Positions 1-8,255 are shown, counted from the stretch's first letter. The stretch: DNA of 64,000 bases from Acidobacteriota bacterium (GCA_016213735.1 JACQZU010000019.1:186001-250000), one strand, 5' to 3'. Notes: a model not told the origin generated them from the letters alone. Program-made: numbers and translations.

Positions 1-619
1 CCAGGTGCTCCTGGTTGGTGTGGGCATGACAGATGATGGGGGTGGCCTTCATGTTGGCCACCATGGCGTTGAGGGGCCGTCCGATGCGCAGGCTGTCGTT
101 GATGATGAGGACGGTCTTCCCCACCAGCCAGTCGTCGCCGAAGCCCCGCTTCAGCGTCTTCACCACCGCGCGGGCGGTGCAGGGTGTCATGCAGCGGTGC
201 TGGCTGCCCTCGTCCAGGCGTTTCCGGTACTTGTTCAGGTAGCCGATGTTGATGGAATGCAGCCCCTCGATGTCCTTGCCGGGGTCCACCAGGTCCATGA
301 TCTCGTCGTCCTTGAGCTCGGGATAGCGCAGGGGATAGAAGATGAAGATCCCGTGGGTCTTGTCGTCCTGGTTGAGCCGGGCGATGGTCTTGACCAGTTG
401 GATCCCGTTCTCCACGCGGATGTCGCGGGCGTCGATCCCCAGCTCCTCGCAGTCCTTCATGAGGTAGCGCTGGTAGACGACGCAGCCCAGGTCGTCGCAG
501 CCCAGGATCACTCCGACTCCGGGAGAAAAGCCCAGCTTCTGGATGTTCTTGAGCACCAGGGCACGGTAGTGCCCAGCGGTTTCCTGGCAGTCCAGCTTCC
601 GGGTCATGATCGAAGGCAT
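1..619 (-). CDS. FolD-like methylenetetrahydrofolate dehydrogenase (partial, 3' end off window)
   Basis: This is a tetrahydrofolate-pathway dehydrogenase that would oxidise 5,10-methylene-THF in the cytoplasm. About 206 N-terminal residues are visible and the C-terminus lies beyond the left edge. The family is recognised from the PCT motif and from a Rossmann segment reading NDSLRIGRPLNAMVANMKAT, equivalent to the usual G-R-S-x-x-V-G-x-P region of FolD. The active site departs from bifunctional FolD: the YxxxK lysine position reads leucine (YQRYLMK), the usual QLPLP reads FYPLR, and DGxHP reads DIEGLH. From memory, the yeast monofunctional NAD-dependent enzyme Mtd1 has similar changes, so this may be dehydrogenase only. 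I chose the ATG at 619 because a G-rich ribosome-binding-like stretch precedes it; the in-frame ATG at 607 is an alternative. It is divergent from nth. Confidence 0.8.
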   Translation of the reverse strand, partial: MPSIMTRKLDCQETAGHYRALVLKNIQKLGFSPGVGVILGCDDLGCVVYQRYLMKDCEELGIDARDIRVENGIQLVKTIARLNQDDKTHGIFIFYPLRYPELKDDEIMDLVDPGKDIEGLHSINIGYLNKYRKRLDEGSQHRCMTPCTARAVVKTLKRGFGDDWLVGKTVLIINDSLRIGRPLNAMVANMKATPIICHAHTNQEHL

Positions 620-689
620 TACCCACCCCACGGGCCATTCTATCCAGGGGTCCTGTCCCTCCGGCCGGGCCATGGCCCACAATGAGGCG

Positions 690-1415
690 ATGCGGTGGAC
701 GCGGGGCAGGGTCCGGAAACTCCAGGAGGCGCTGGACACGGCGTACCCTGACGCCCGCTGCGCCCTGGCCCACGAGGACCCTTTCCAGTTGGTGGTGGCG
801 ACCATCCTCAGCGCCCAGTGCACGGATGCCCGGGTGAACCTGGTCACCCCCGCCCTCTTCCTGCGTTACCCGGACCCGGTGGCCCTCGCCGGGGCCTCCC
901 TGCCCGACCTGGAAGCCCTGATCCACTCCACCGGCTTCTTCCGCAACAAGGCGCGGAACCTTGTCGGCATGGCCCGGGCCCTGGTGGAACGGCACGGGGG
1001 CGCCGTGCCTTCCGATCCCCTGGCCCTTTCGGCCCTGCCCGGCGTGGGACAGAAGACCGCCAACGTGGTCCTCGCCAACGCTTTCGGCGTGCCCGCGCTG
1101 GCGGTGGACACCCACATTTTCCGCGTGGCCCGGCGTCTGGGCCTCTCCGAGGCCCGAACCCCTGAAAAGGTGGAGGCCGATCTCTGCGCGGTGATTCCCC
1201 GGGAGGATTGGATCCCCCTCCACCACCAACTGATTTTCCACGGGCGGCAGGTCTGCGCCGCTCAGCGACCCCGTTGCGCGGACTGCCCCCTGCTCCGGTT
1301 GTGTCCCACGGGAAAGGGAGAATGCGCCGATCCCCACAGCGGGGAGACCCTTCCCGCCCTGCTCCGATCCCCGAAAACGCGGGCGGGACGGGGCGCCCCT
1401 GCCGGGCGGTCGTGA
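690..1415 (+). CDS. nth: Endonuclease III (DNA glycosylase/AP lyase)
   Basis: This base-excision-repair enzyme removes oxidised pyrimidines and cleaves the abasic site. The protein has the helix-hairpin-helix motif LPGVGQKTANVV with the catalytic lysine, followed by the catalytic aspartate in VDTHIFRV. The C-terminal iron-sulfur cluster ligands are present with the expected C-x6-C-x2-C-x5-C spacing (starting CAAQRPRCADC). About 30 extra C-terminal residues are rich in Gly, Ala and Arg. The start at 690 places the standard N-terminal helix directly after the methionine; an upstream in-frame ATG at 672 is possible. It stands alone, divergent from the FolD-like gene. Confidence 0.95.
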   Translation: MRWTRGRVRKLQEALDTAYPDARCALAHEDPFQLVVATILSAQCTDARVNLVTPALFLRYPDPVALAGASLPDLEALIHSTGFFRNKARNLVGMARALVERHGGAVPSDPLALSALPGVGQKTANVVLANAFGVPALAVDTHIFRVARRLGLSEARTPEKVEADLCAVIPREDWIPLHHQLIFHGRQVCAAQRPRCADCPLLRLCPTGKGECADPHSGETLPALLRSPKTRAGRGAPAGRS

Positions 1416-1479
1416 TTCATCCTCGCGGAAATCAGGGAGTTCGGGCATCCTGATACCTTCGGGTCCGCCCGGAGTTCCT

Positions 1480-2478
1480 GTGATCGACTGGCTCTCGTTC
1501 AAGCACCACATGCTGGTGCACTTCCCGGTTGCGGCGGCCCTCCTGGCGCCCCTGGCGCTGCTTGCAGCCCAACGGGCGGGCCGGGGCATCCGGCCCTGGT
1601 GGACGGCCGCCCGCTTCCTCATCCTGGCGGGCAGCATCGTGGGCCTCTTCGCGGTGTTCACCGGGCTCGCCATGGCCCGGAAGACCGCCCTGATCCCCCC
1701 GGGCGGGTGGCTGGTGCCCGGGAACCCGGTTTCCGGCAGCCTGAATTGGATCGCCCGTCGCCATCAATTCCTGGCCCTGGCGAGCGTGGCGGTGGGCTGG
1801 GTGGCGCTCAAGGCGGCCCATCGCCAGCGGAAGGACCACCAGGGAATCGGAATCCTGGCCCTCCTGGCCGGCCTGCTCTGGGCGGGCCTCACGGGAGCCG
1901 CCGGGTACTACGGCGGGCAGCTCGCCCACGCGGGGCCGAGCCAGGACACCGAAGGCCAGAAGGCTGCAGAGCCGCCGCCTCCCCCGCCGGATCCCGAGGC
2001 CGAGGCACCCCTGCGCGCCCTGGACTACCTGCGCCTGGAGCCCATGCACCTCGAACCGGTGAAGAGCCCCCCCCACGGAAACCGGTGGATCCGGGTGTGG
2101 GTGACCCCCGCCGCGGCGGAGGCCTACGCCGCCGGGAAGGCCCTTCCGCCCGGGAGCCTGGCGGTGATGAGCAGCACCGAGGACCGATGGGGGCGTCCCG
2201 GCTTTGACGCCGGACCCCTGTACGTGATGGAGACACGGGGGGACGGAAAGCCGAGCTTCACCCTCTACTGGGCCAGGGTTCCCGAGGCCAAGCGCGGGGA
2301 GACCGGTGGGGCCGAGCGGGTTTACTGGCGCGGGGCCGACCCCGCCCTGGGCAGCTGCCAGGCCTGCCACGCCTCGGGGATCGCTCCGGTTCGGGACCGA
2401 AGCCAGTGGCGGGTTCCGCGCCGCCCCAAGGCCGAGACCGAGGAATCCCCGGCCCCGGATGGCGGCGGCAACGGCTGA
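1480..2478 (+). CDS. DUF2231-like membrane domain fused to a P460/c-type haem domain
   Basis: This is a 332-residue predicted inner-membrane protein. The first half (about residues 10-155) has four hydrophobic segments, with histidines near the first (FKHHMLVHFP), as in DUF2231-like predicted haem or redox membrane proteins. A proline-rich linker (PPPPPPDPE) leads to a periplasmic domain resembling cytochrome P460. That domain ends in the haem-binding motif CQACH, about 40 residues from the C-terminus. The start is a GTG preceded by GGAG. The likely role is membrane-linked electron transfer or haem chemistry, but the substrate is unknown. The gene is convergent with the M49 peptidase gene, 8 bp away. 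Assignment of both halves is by pattern only. Confidence 0.6.
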   Translation: MIDWLSFKHHMLVHFPVAAALLAPLALLAAQRAGRGIRPWWTAARFLILAGSIVGLFAVFTGLAMARKTALIPPGGWLVPGNPVSGSLNWIARRHQFLALASVAVGWVALKAAHRQRKDHQGIGILALLAGLLWAGLTGAAGYYGGQLAHAGPSQDTEGQKAAEPPPPPPDPEAEAPLRALDYLRLEPMHLEPVKSPPHGNRWIRVWVTPAAAEAYAAGKALPPGSLAVMSSTEDRWGRPGFDAGPLYVMETRGDGKPSFTLYWARVPEAKRGETGGAERVYWRGADPALGSCQACHASGIAPVRDRSQWRVPRRPKAETEESPAPDGGGNG

Positions 2479-2486
2479 CCTCGTCC

Positions 2487-4622
2487 CTATTGGGGAGCCA
2501 GGTCCCGGCTGCGGGCCCACCGCTTGAAGCGCAGCATCTGTTCGGCGAAGCTCTCGCCGGTGCTCAGACTCGCGTCCTGGACGACCTTCCGGGGGTCCTC
2601 CCCTTCGCCGGGGGCCTTGGCGAACTTGGAGTCCGCCAGTACGGCGCTCACCTTCGGGAAGACCAGGGCGGTGTTCTTCGGAAGGGCCAGGGCCTCGAGA
2701 CGGGCCTTCACGTCGGATTGCCAAACCTTGTTGACCCGGGTTCCATACCGGTCGAAGAGGTCCGCCGTTCCTGCGGCGTCGCCGGTGGACTTGAGGGTCT
2801 GGAGCTTGACCAGCAGGTCCTTGACGGCCTCCCGGGCCTTTGAAAGATCGGACACCTGGACGAAGTGCCTTCCGTCCTTCTGGAGGACCGAGACACCGGT
2901 GTCCTTGCCGGCTTCGGTGAGGACGTTGAGGATCACCTGGCCCCCACGCTCGTGGGCCTCCCGGATGGCCTCGCCGTCCGCCTCGCCGTTGGCGCGCAGC
3001 TGCCGGGTCAGGGCCGCCAGGAAGAGGGCCTTCGCCGCATCGAGGTGCTCCTCGGCCTTCACCGCCCCGATCTCGGCCAGTTTGGGGTCCAGGAACTGGT
3101 AGAGGGCCACCGCGTCGGCGCGGCACTCTTCGAGGGCGGTGTAGTAGGGCCCGATCTTCCTGGCCGGATCCTCGGCGAGGCCGGCGTCGGGCTGGCCCGA
3201 GCCGTGGCCGATGACCTCGTGGAGGTAGACGAGCCAGTTGCGGGCCCGGTCGCCCAGGCGGGACATGAGGGGCTGGTCTTCGGCCGTGTAGAAGGCCTCC
3301 AGGATCTGCTGCTTGATTTTGGGGCTGCGGGCGTTCTCCACGTTGAGCAGCATGACGTTCTTGCTTCCGTGGTCCCGTCTCAGGTCCGCGGCGTTGGGGA
3401 GGTTGTAGGCGACCGGGCCCATGGGTCCGCCGTCCCCGGTGGCCACGAGGAGGTTCACCACCGAGGCGAGGGGCGGCTCCACCTTGGCGCGCTTCCAGGC
3501 GTCCTGCCACGGCATCTTGGCCTCGAAGTAGGCGGCGTTCTGGCTGAGCTTGTCCAGGGCCTCGCTGAGGCCCTCGTCCCGGATGCTCACATTGGCCTGG
3601 TAGGTCCCGATGAGGCTCCGCGGATCCTTGTAGGCCTCGATGAACCCGTTGAGGTAGTCCACGGAGGCCTTCGTCTTGAGCCAGGCCACGCTGTAATCCC
3701 GGAATTTCGCCTCCTCGCCGGTCTGGAGGTGGGCGATGAGATCCTCCAGGGCCTTCTTCTGGACGGCCACCGGCTCGAAGCGGACCTTCTTCTGGCCGTC
3801 CTTCTCCACCTCGATGCGTTCGTTGTCCACGTAGGCCAGGGCCCGCTTGAGCCAGAAGACCACGTTCGAGAGCTGCTCCCCATAGACCCCGCCCACCATG
3901 AAGGGTTCGGCTTCCACCACGCGACGTCCGCGCTTGTCCCGCTTGAGGGTGAAGCGCACGTTCTGGCGGGCCTGCTGTTCTGCGGGCAGGGCCTCGATGT
4001 CCTTCAGGGTGATGCCAGGGTCGTAGAAGGCCACGGCGGAACTCTTGATGAGATCGGCCCCCGCCTGCTGGTTCACCTGGAGCGGCTCCACTTTCGGGTC
4101 GAAGATGAAGGGCTTGAGGCGGGCCAGGAGGCGCTCAGGGTTCTCCCCCTTCCGGATGGCGAACCGGGCCCCCTTCTTCTTGGCCGCCTTCACGGCCTGC
4201 TGGAGCTGCTTGAAGGTGAGGTTCCGGGGGGTGAATTTCGCGTGGCTCCAGTGGCCGTAGTTCCCGTGGTTGGCCCAAATCAGCTTCAGGTACTCGGTCG
4301 CGGCCTCGGCAACCGCCGGATCCAGGGCCTCCCGGTGCTCGTAGAGCTCCTCGAAGAGGTCCCGGATGTCCCGGGCGAAGCGATGGCTCTGGAGGTAGTA
4401 GATGTCATGGCCGGCGATGGCCGCCCGGGTCAGGTAGTAGGCCTGGAGGCGCTGGGTGCGCTTGAGCTTGTCGAAGCCGGGGGCGTCCACGCCCATGACG
4501 ATCAGGTCCCGGCCGTTCTCTCCGACGCGTTCGAGCTCGCCCGTCCCCGCTCCTGCGGGCGCCGGAGCCTGGGCCAACAACATCGAACCCGCAGCGAGGG
4601 CAAAGGCCCAACGGTGATTCAT
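2487..4622 (-). CDS. Exported dipeptidyl-peptidase III-like zinc metallopeptidase (M49)
   Basis: This 711-residue protein has an N-terminal signal peptide (MNHRWAFALAAGSMLLAQAP), so it probably acts in the periplasm. The zinc site is HEVIGH, the HExxGH form characteristic of peptidase family M49, followed about 24 residues later by EECRAD, which supplies the glutamate ligand. The spacing between the two motifs is much shorter than the roughly 50 residues I recall for eukaryotic DPP III, which fits the bacterial branch. The likely role is release of dipeptides from short peptides. The start is well supported by GGAGG four bases upstream of the ATG. It lies 44 bp downstream of the MglA-fusion gene on the same strand and may be co-transcribed with it. 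Confidence 0.82.
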   Translation of the reverse strand: MNHRWAFALAAGSMLLAQAPAPAGAGTGELERVGENGRDLIVMGVDAPGFDKLKRTQRLQAYYLTRAAIAGHDIYYLQSHRFARDIRDLFEELYEHREALDPAVAEAATEYLKLIWANHGNYGHWSHAKFTPRNLTFKQLQQAVKAAKKKGARFAIRKGENPERLLARLKPFIFDPKVEPLQVNQQAGADLIKSSAVAFYDPGITLKDIEALPAEQQARQNVRFTLKRDKRGRRVVEAEPFMVGGVYGEQLSNVVFWLKRALAYVDNERIEVEKDGQKKVRFEPVAVQKKALEDLIAHLQTGEEAKFRDYSVAWLKTKASVDYLNGFIEAYKDPRSLIGTYQANVSIRDEGLSEALDKLSQNAAYFEAKMPWQDAWKRAKVEPPLASVVNLLVATGDGGPMGPVAYNLPNAADLRRDHGSKNVMLLNVENARSPKIKQQILEAFYTAEDQPLMSRLGDRARNWLVYLHEVIGHGSGQPDAGLAEDPARKIGPYYTALEECRADAVALYQFLDPKLAEIGAVKAEEHLDAAKALFLAALTRQLRANGEADGEAIREAHERGGQVILNVLTEAGKDTGVSVLQKDGRHFVQVSDLSKAREAVKDLLVKLQTLKSTGDAAGTADLFDRYGTRVNKVWQSDVKARLEALALPKNTALVFPKVSAVLADSKFAKAPGEGEDPRKVVQDASLSTGESFAEQMLRFKRWARSRDLAPQ

Positions 4623-4666
4623 AACTCCTCCATGGGGGCGGGGCCGGGGCCGCCCGTCTGTGGGCC

Positions 4667-7033
4667 TCAGTGGTCGGGGCCGCCGGCCAGGAGGCGCTCC
4701 AGCCCCTGCTTGAATTTCTTGAGATCGAAGGGTTTGCCCAGGAACGGGATTCCGCTGCGGTCCAGGAACTGGCGGGTCTCTTGGTCGAAGGAATCGCCGG
4801 TGGTGAAGAGAAGGCGCCGGCAGAGTTCGGGCCGCTGAGCCTCCATCCATTCGTAAAGCTCGATCCCGCCGATTCCCGGCATCCGGATGTCGGAGACCAC
4901 CAGATCGAAGGGAGATTCCCCGAGCTGGCGCACGGCCTCCTGCCCGTCCCCGCTGGTGACCACCGTGCAGCCCCAGGACACGAGGGCCTCGGTGAGAACC
5001 TCCAGCAGGATCGGCTCGTCGTCCACCACCAGGACCCTGCGGCCCTCCAGTCCCGCCGAGGGGGGCGTGGCCGACCGGCCGGCCTCGATGGGGAACTCGG
5101 CAAGGTAGGCGTTGCCGATTCCCTCCTGGGACCGGACATTGATTCGGCCCTTGTGGGCCTGCACCACGGCGGCGGCCACCACGGGCCCGAGGGCCTCCAG
5201 GGAGGGGGCCTGGGCGAACTTGAAGACTCCGGCCTGCTGGGCTTCGGTAAGGGCGGGCGCGGTGTCCTGGACCACCAACTGGACGGACCCCTCCGCCTTC
5301 CGGGTGCCGATCCGGACCCGCTTCACCGGCGCCCGGGCCAGGGCGCAGATGGAATTGCGGACCAGGCCCACCAGGGCTTCGCCCATCTGGTCCGGATCCA
5401 GGCCCACCTCGGGAAGTTGAGGATCCAGGTTGAACTCCAGGCTCACCCCGCTCGCGGCGGCCTCGGGCTCCACCCGGCGGCAGGCCTCGCGAACCAGGGT
5501 GCTGAGGTTGGTCGCGACGGGCTGGGGCGTGGAGGGCATGAGCACCACCAGAAGCGGCCTCATGAGGGTCTGGACGGATTCCACCGCGTGGGAGAGGCGG
5601 TTCACCTTGGGGGACTGGGGGCTGTTCTGCAATTCATCCTGGAGGAGGCGGGCCTGCATGAGGATGGGGCTGAGGCGGTTGGCCAGGTCGTTGAACAGGC
5701 CGGGCAGGAGCCTGCCCATGGCGGCCCGGTTCTCCGAATCCTCCAGGCGCCGCTGGAGTTCGCGCTTCTCGCCTAGATCGCGGACCACCGCCGAGAAGGC
5801 GAGGACCTTGTCGTCGGCTCCCCGAACGGGGGCGTAGGTGATGCTGACGGGGAATTCGAGGCCGTCCTTGCGGAGCCGCGTGGTCTGGACATCCCGGAGG
5901 ATCTGGCCCTTCGACACGATGGCCGCCGCCTGATCCAGTTCGCCCAGGCGGGAGGGCGGGGTCAGCTGCTGCATCGTCCTGCCCACGATCTCCGTGCGGG
6001 CAAAGCCGAAGATGCGCTCGGCGGCAGAGTTCCAGGTCAGGATTTTTCCGTCCGGGGCGAAGGAGATGATGGCCTCCCCCACGCTCTGGATCAGTCCCTC
6101 CAGGTAGCGCCGGGTCTTGAGGTTGTCCTGATTGGCCCGTTCCAGCTGGGTGAAGAGCTGGGCCATCTCGTCGTTCTTCTTCTCCAGGGTCTCCTTGGTC
6201 TGTTTCAGCTCGCTGTAGAGCCTGGCCGTCTCCATGTTGGACTTGAGGGCGTCCTCCAGGAGTTCCTGGGCGTCGGCCACCTTCCCTGGCACAAGGTCCG
6301 CCACGGAGACGTTGCTGTGCCGGAGGACGGTCGAATCCGGAACCGCGGGGGTCGCCTCGGTGGGGAGGGGCTCCTGCATGGTGGAACGGATGTTGGTCTC
6401 GATGAGGTTGAGCATCTCATCGAAGTCCTTGATCTTCTTGTCGAGGTGGTACTTGCGGAAGGTCGTGCCCACCGTGTCCCGGGTGATGGCCAGGAAGGTG
6501 TCCAGCACGCCGGTTCCCTTGCAGGCAACCCCTTCGAAATAGGGCACGGAGCGGAAGTTCAAGCGCCGGTTCATGACCCCCACGGGCATGGCGTCCGCCA
6601 GGTCCCGCTTGTTGTACTGCAGGACGAAGGGGATCTGCTTGATGTTCAGGCGGTTGGCATTGAGGTTGTGGTAGAGGTTGGAGAGCGAGTCGACGTTCTC
6701 CTGCATCTTGGCTTCGCTGGAATCCGCCACGAACACCACCCCGTCGGCCCCGCCGAGGACCACCCGCCGGCTCGCGTCGTACTGGACCTGCCCCGGAACG
6801 GTATAGACCTGGAGGTGGATGGCGTTCCCGTAGATGTATCCCAGATTGATCGGAAGCAGGTCGAAGAAGAGGGTGCGGTCCTCCTGTGTGTTGACCGAGA
6901 ACATCTCCCCCCGGCTGGCGTCGGCGCACATGGCGTGGAGCATCTGCAGGTTCGTGGTCTTTCCCGACAGTCCGGGACCGTAGTACACGAGCTTCAGCAG
7001 GATCTCGTTCGCGCGCGTGTTGAATTGGACCAT
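4667..7033 (-). CDS. MglA-type GTPase fused to PAS, degenerate histidine kinase and receiver domains
   Basis: This is a 788-residue cytoplasmic signalling protein of unusual architecture. Residues 1 to about 195 are an MglA-like Ras GTPase: P-loop GPGLSGKTTNLQ, switch region YTVPGQVQYDASRR and specificity motif NKRD. A coiled-coil stretch follows (about 255-310), then a PAS domain (about 312-420). Next comes a histidine-kinase-like module in which the phospho-accepting His is Asn (LFNDLANRL) and the ATP-lid motif DxGxG reads DTAPA, so autokinase activity is doubtful. The C-terminus is a receiver domain with VVDDEP, the phospho-acceptor Asp in VVSDIRMPG and GKPFD. Gliding or polarity control is suggested by the MglA homology, but no MglB partner is seen here. 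The ATG at 7033 has GGAG upstream. Confidence 0.88.
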   Translation of the reverse strand: MVQFNTRANEILLKLVYYGPGLSGKTTNLQMLHAMCADASRGEMFSVNTQEDRTLFFDLLPINLGYIYGNAIHLQVYTVPGQVQYDASRRVVLGGADGVVFVADSSEAKMQENVDSLSNLYHNLNANRLNIKQIPFVLQYNKRDLADAMPVGVMNRRLNFRSVPYFEGVACKGTGVLDTFLAITRDTVGTTFRKYHLDKKIKDFDEMLNLIETNIRSTMQEPLPTEATPAVPDSTVLRHSNVSVADLVPGKVADAQELLEDALKSNMETARLYSELKQTKETLEKKNDEMAQLFTQLERANQDNLKTRRYLEGLIQSVGEAIISFAPDGKILTWNSAAERIFGFARTEIVGRTMQQLTPPSRLGELDQAAAIVSKGQILRDVQTTRLRKDGLEFPVSITYAPVRGADDKVLAFSAVVRDLGEKRELQRRLEDSENRAAMGRLLPGLFNDLANRLSPILMQARLLQDELQNSPQSPKVNRLSHAVESVQTLMRPLLVVLMPSTPQPVATNLSTLVREACRRVEPEAAASGVSLEFNLDPQLPEVGLDPDQMGEALVGLVRNSICALARAPVKRVRIGTRKAEGSVQLVVQDTAPALTEAQQAGVFKFAQAPSLEALGPVVAAAVVQAHKGRINVRSQEGIGNAYLAEFPIEAGRSATPPSAGLEGRRVLVVDDEPILLEVLTEALVSWGCTVVTSGDGQEAVRQLGESPFDLVVSDIRMPGIGGIELYEWMEAQRPELCRRLLFTTGDSFDQETRQFLDRSGIPFLGKPFDLKKFKQGLERLLAGGPDH

Positions 7034-7558
7034 GGGGCTCCGCCAGGAGTTGCTCAAAGCCTACCAGGGATCGGCGGACCCATACTTCTGCCGTCGGGAC
7101 GGGCCTTAGAAAAAGGCGCATGCTACATTCGGTTTCCACCCCCGCCTTCACGGCTCCCCGTCCTTCATCCCATGCCGATCCCGCCCCCTCCGATGCGCCC
7201 CCCCCGAACGGGAGGGAAATGGATTCCGGCGGGCGCTCCGCATCCCCGGAGGCGCCCGTGAGCGTCCCCGCCCATGTGACTCAGGCACCTCCTGTGCCCT
7301 CGCCCCTCCGGGGCGGCAATCGGCTTCGCCGATTCCGTCCTATTCCCCAATCCTGGGGAATGGTCGCGATCATCTTCTCGGCATGGCCTGCGGCCATGCG
7401 CGAGACCTCCTTCCCGGGCGTTCAGGGCTCTGAGGGGCCTGGGGGTCTCCCGTGAGCGCCCCCGCCCAAGTGGCGATCATCTTCTCGGCATGGCCTGCGG
7501 CCATGCGCGAGACCTCCTTCCCGGGCGTTCAGGGCTCTGAGGGGCTTGGGGGTCTCCC
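7034..7558. other. Long upstream region of uppS with hairpins and duplicated start region
   Basis: No conventional gene is evident here. The first part separates the MglA-fusion gene from the uppS operon and should hold both promoters, although I see no clear -35/-10 pair. Positions 7318-7334 form a perfect 7-bp hairpin (AATCGGC-TTC-GCCGATT). Positions 7342-7361 form a perfect 8-bp hairpin (ATTCCCCA...TGGGGAAT). From 7366 a 107-bp unit is repeated up to uppS. A strong ribosome-binding site (GGAGG, 7248-7252) precedes a GTG at 7258 whose first 21 bases match the true uppS start. Confidence 0.6.
7258..7455 (+). CDS. Possible upstream cistron sharing the uppS N-terminus (65 aa, doubtful)
   Basis: This open frame starts with the same first seven codons as uppS (MSVPAHV) and has the best ribosome-binding site in the region, GGAGG five bases before the GTG. 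It runs through two hairpins and the first 107-bp repeat copy, then stops at a TGA that overlaps the GTG of the next short cistron. The encoded peptide resembles no protein I know. I read it as a by-product of duplication at the uppS start that may still matter by passing ribosomes on to uppS. It could equally be untranslated. Confidence 0.3.
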   Translation: MSVPAHVTQAPPVPSPLRGGNRLRRFRPIPQSWGMVAIIFSAWPAAMRETSFPGVQGSEGPGGLP

Positions 7559-7579
7559 GTGAGCGTCCCCGCCCATGTC
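7366..7579 (+). repeat. Two tandem 107-bp direct repeats ending in the uppS start region
   Basis: Copies run 7366-7472 and 7473-7579, and I count three mismatches between them. Each contains a strong hairpin (7376-7405 and 7483-7512): a 13-bp stem with one bulged base and a TGC loop, centred on GCATGGCC-TGC-GGCCATGC. Each copy ends with the GTG and first codons of uppS, and the uppS reading frame continues directly from the second copy. The unit length is not a multiple of three. Confidence 0.9.
7452..7562 (+). CDS. Possible 36-aa coupled cistron within the repeat
   Basis: It begins MSAPAQVAII, nearly the uppS N-terminus MSVPAHVAII, and then diverges into repeat-derived sequence. Its TGA stop overlaps the GTG start of uppS, and its own GTG overlaps the stop of the preceding open frame. 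This chain would allow translational coupling through to uppS. There is no strong ribosome-binding site of its own. Function as a protein is unlikely. Confidence 0.3.
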   Translation: MSAPAQVAIIFSAWPAAMRETSFPGVQGSEGLGGLP

Positions 7580-8245
7580 GCGATCATCATGGACGGCAAC
7601 GGCCGCTGGGCCGCCCAGCGGGGCTTGCCTCGCATCAAGGGGCACAAGGCCGGGGTGCGGGCGGTGGAGCGCATCCTCGAGGCGGCTTCGGAGGCCGGCC
7701 TTCAGCACCTCTCGCTCTACGCCTTCTCCACGGAGAACTGGAAACGCCCGGCCGGCGAGGTCATGGCCCTCATGGCCCTGCTCCGGATCTACCTGCGGGT
7801 CTTCCTGCCCAGCCTCCGGCAGAAGCGGATCCGCTTCCACCACTTGGGCAGCCGTGAAGGCATTCCTCCCGGGGTGCTGGCGGACATGGACACCCTGGCG
7901 GAGGCCACGCGGAATCACGAGGGCCTCTGCTTCCACCTGGCGGTGAACTACGGCTCCCGCCTCGAACTGGCCCAGGCGGCCCGCCGCTGCGTGGAGGATG
8001 GCCTCTCCCCGGAGGCGGTGGACGAGGCCGCCCTGAACGACCGGCTCTGGACCGCAGGCGTCCCCGACGTGGACCTGCTCATCCGCACCAGCGGGGAACA
8101 CCGGATCTCCAACTTCATGCTCTGGCAGGCGGCCTATGCCGAGTTCCACCTCACCGATTGCCTCTGGCCCGACTTCGGCCCCGCCGAGCTCCGGGCCGCG
8201 CTGGACGACTACGCCACCCGGGATCGGCGCTTCGGGGGCCTGTGA
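7559..8245 (+). CDS. uppS: Undecaprenyl diphosphate synthase
   Basis: This cis-prenyltransferase condenses isopentenyl diphosphate onto farnesyl diphosphate to make the C55 lipid carrier for peptidoglycan and O-antigen synthesis. The 228-residue length is normal. The signature HVAIIMDGNGRWA with the catalytic Asp is at residues 6-18. The C-terminal DLLIRTSGEHRISNFMLWQ region binds the diphosphate. The GTG start follows only a weak G-rich stretch and overlaps the stop of a short upstream frame. The better ribosome-binding site lies about 300 bp upstream at a duplicate start. It is the first gene of uppS-cdsA-dxr-rseP, with cdsA 10 bp downstream. Confidence 0.97.
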   Translation: MSVPAHVAIIMDGNGRWAAQRGLPRIKGHKAGVRAVERILEAASEAGLQHLSLYAFSTENWKRPAGEVMALMALLRIYLRVFLPSLRQKRIRFHHLGSREGIPPGVLADMDTLAEATRNHEGLCFHLAVNYGSRLELAQAARRCVEDGLSPEAVDEAALNDRLWTAGVPDVDLLIRTSGEHRISNFMLWQAAYAEFHLTDCLWPDFGPAELRAALDDYATRDRRFGGL

Positions 8246-8255
8246 CGAGGATGCG

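Noticed and set aside
7120-7455. A 111-codon open frame ahead of uppS as an independent gene
   Set aside because: The first 45 codons have no coding character and no ribosome-binding site. Only the part from the GTG at 7258 is worth considering.
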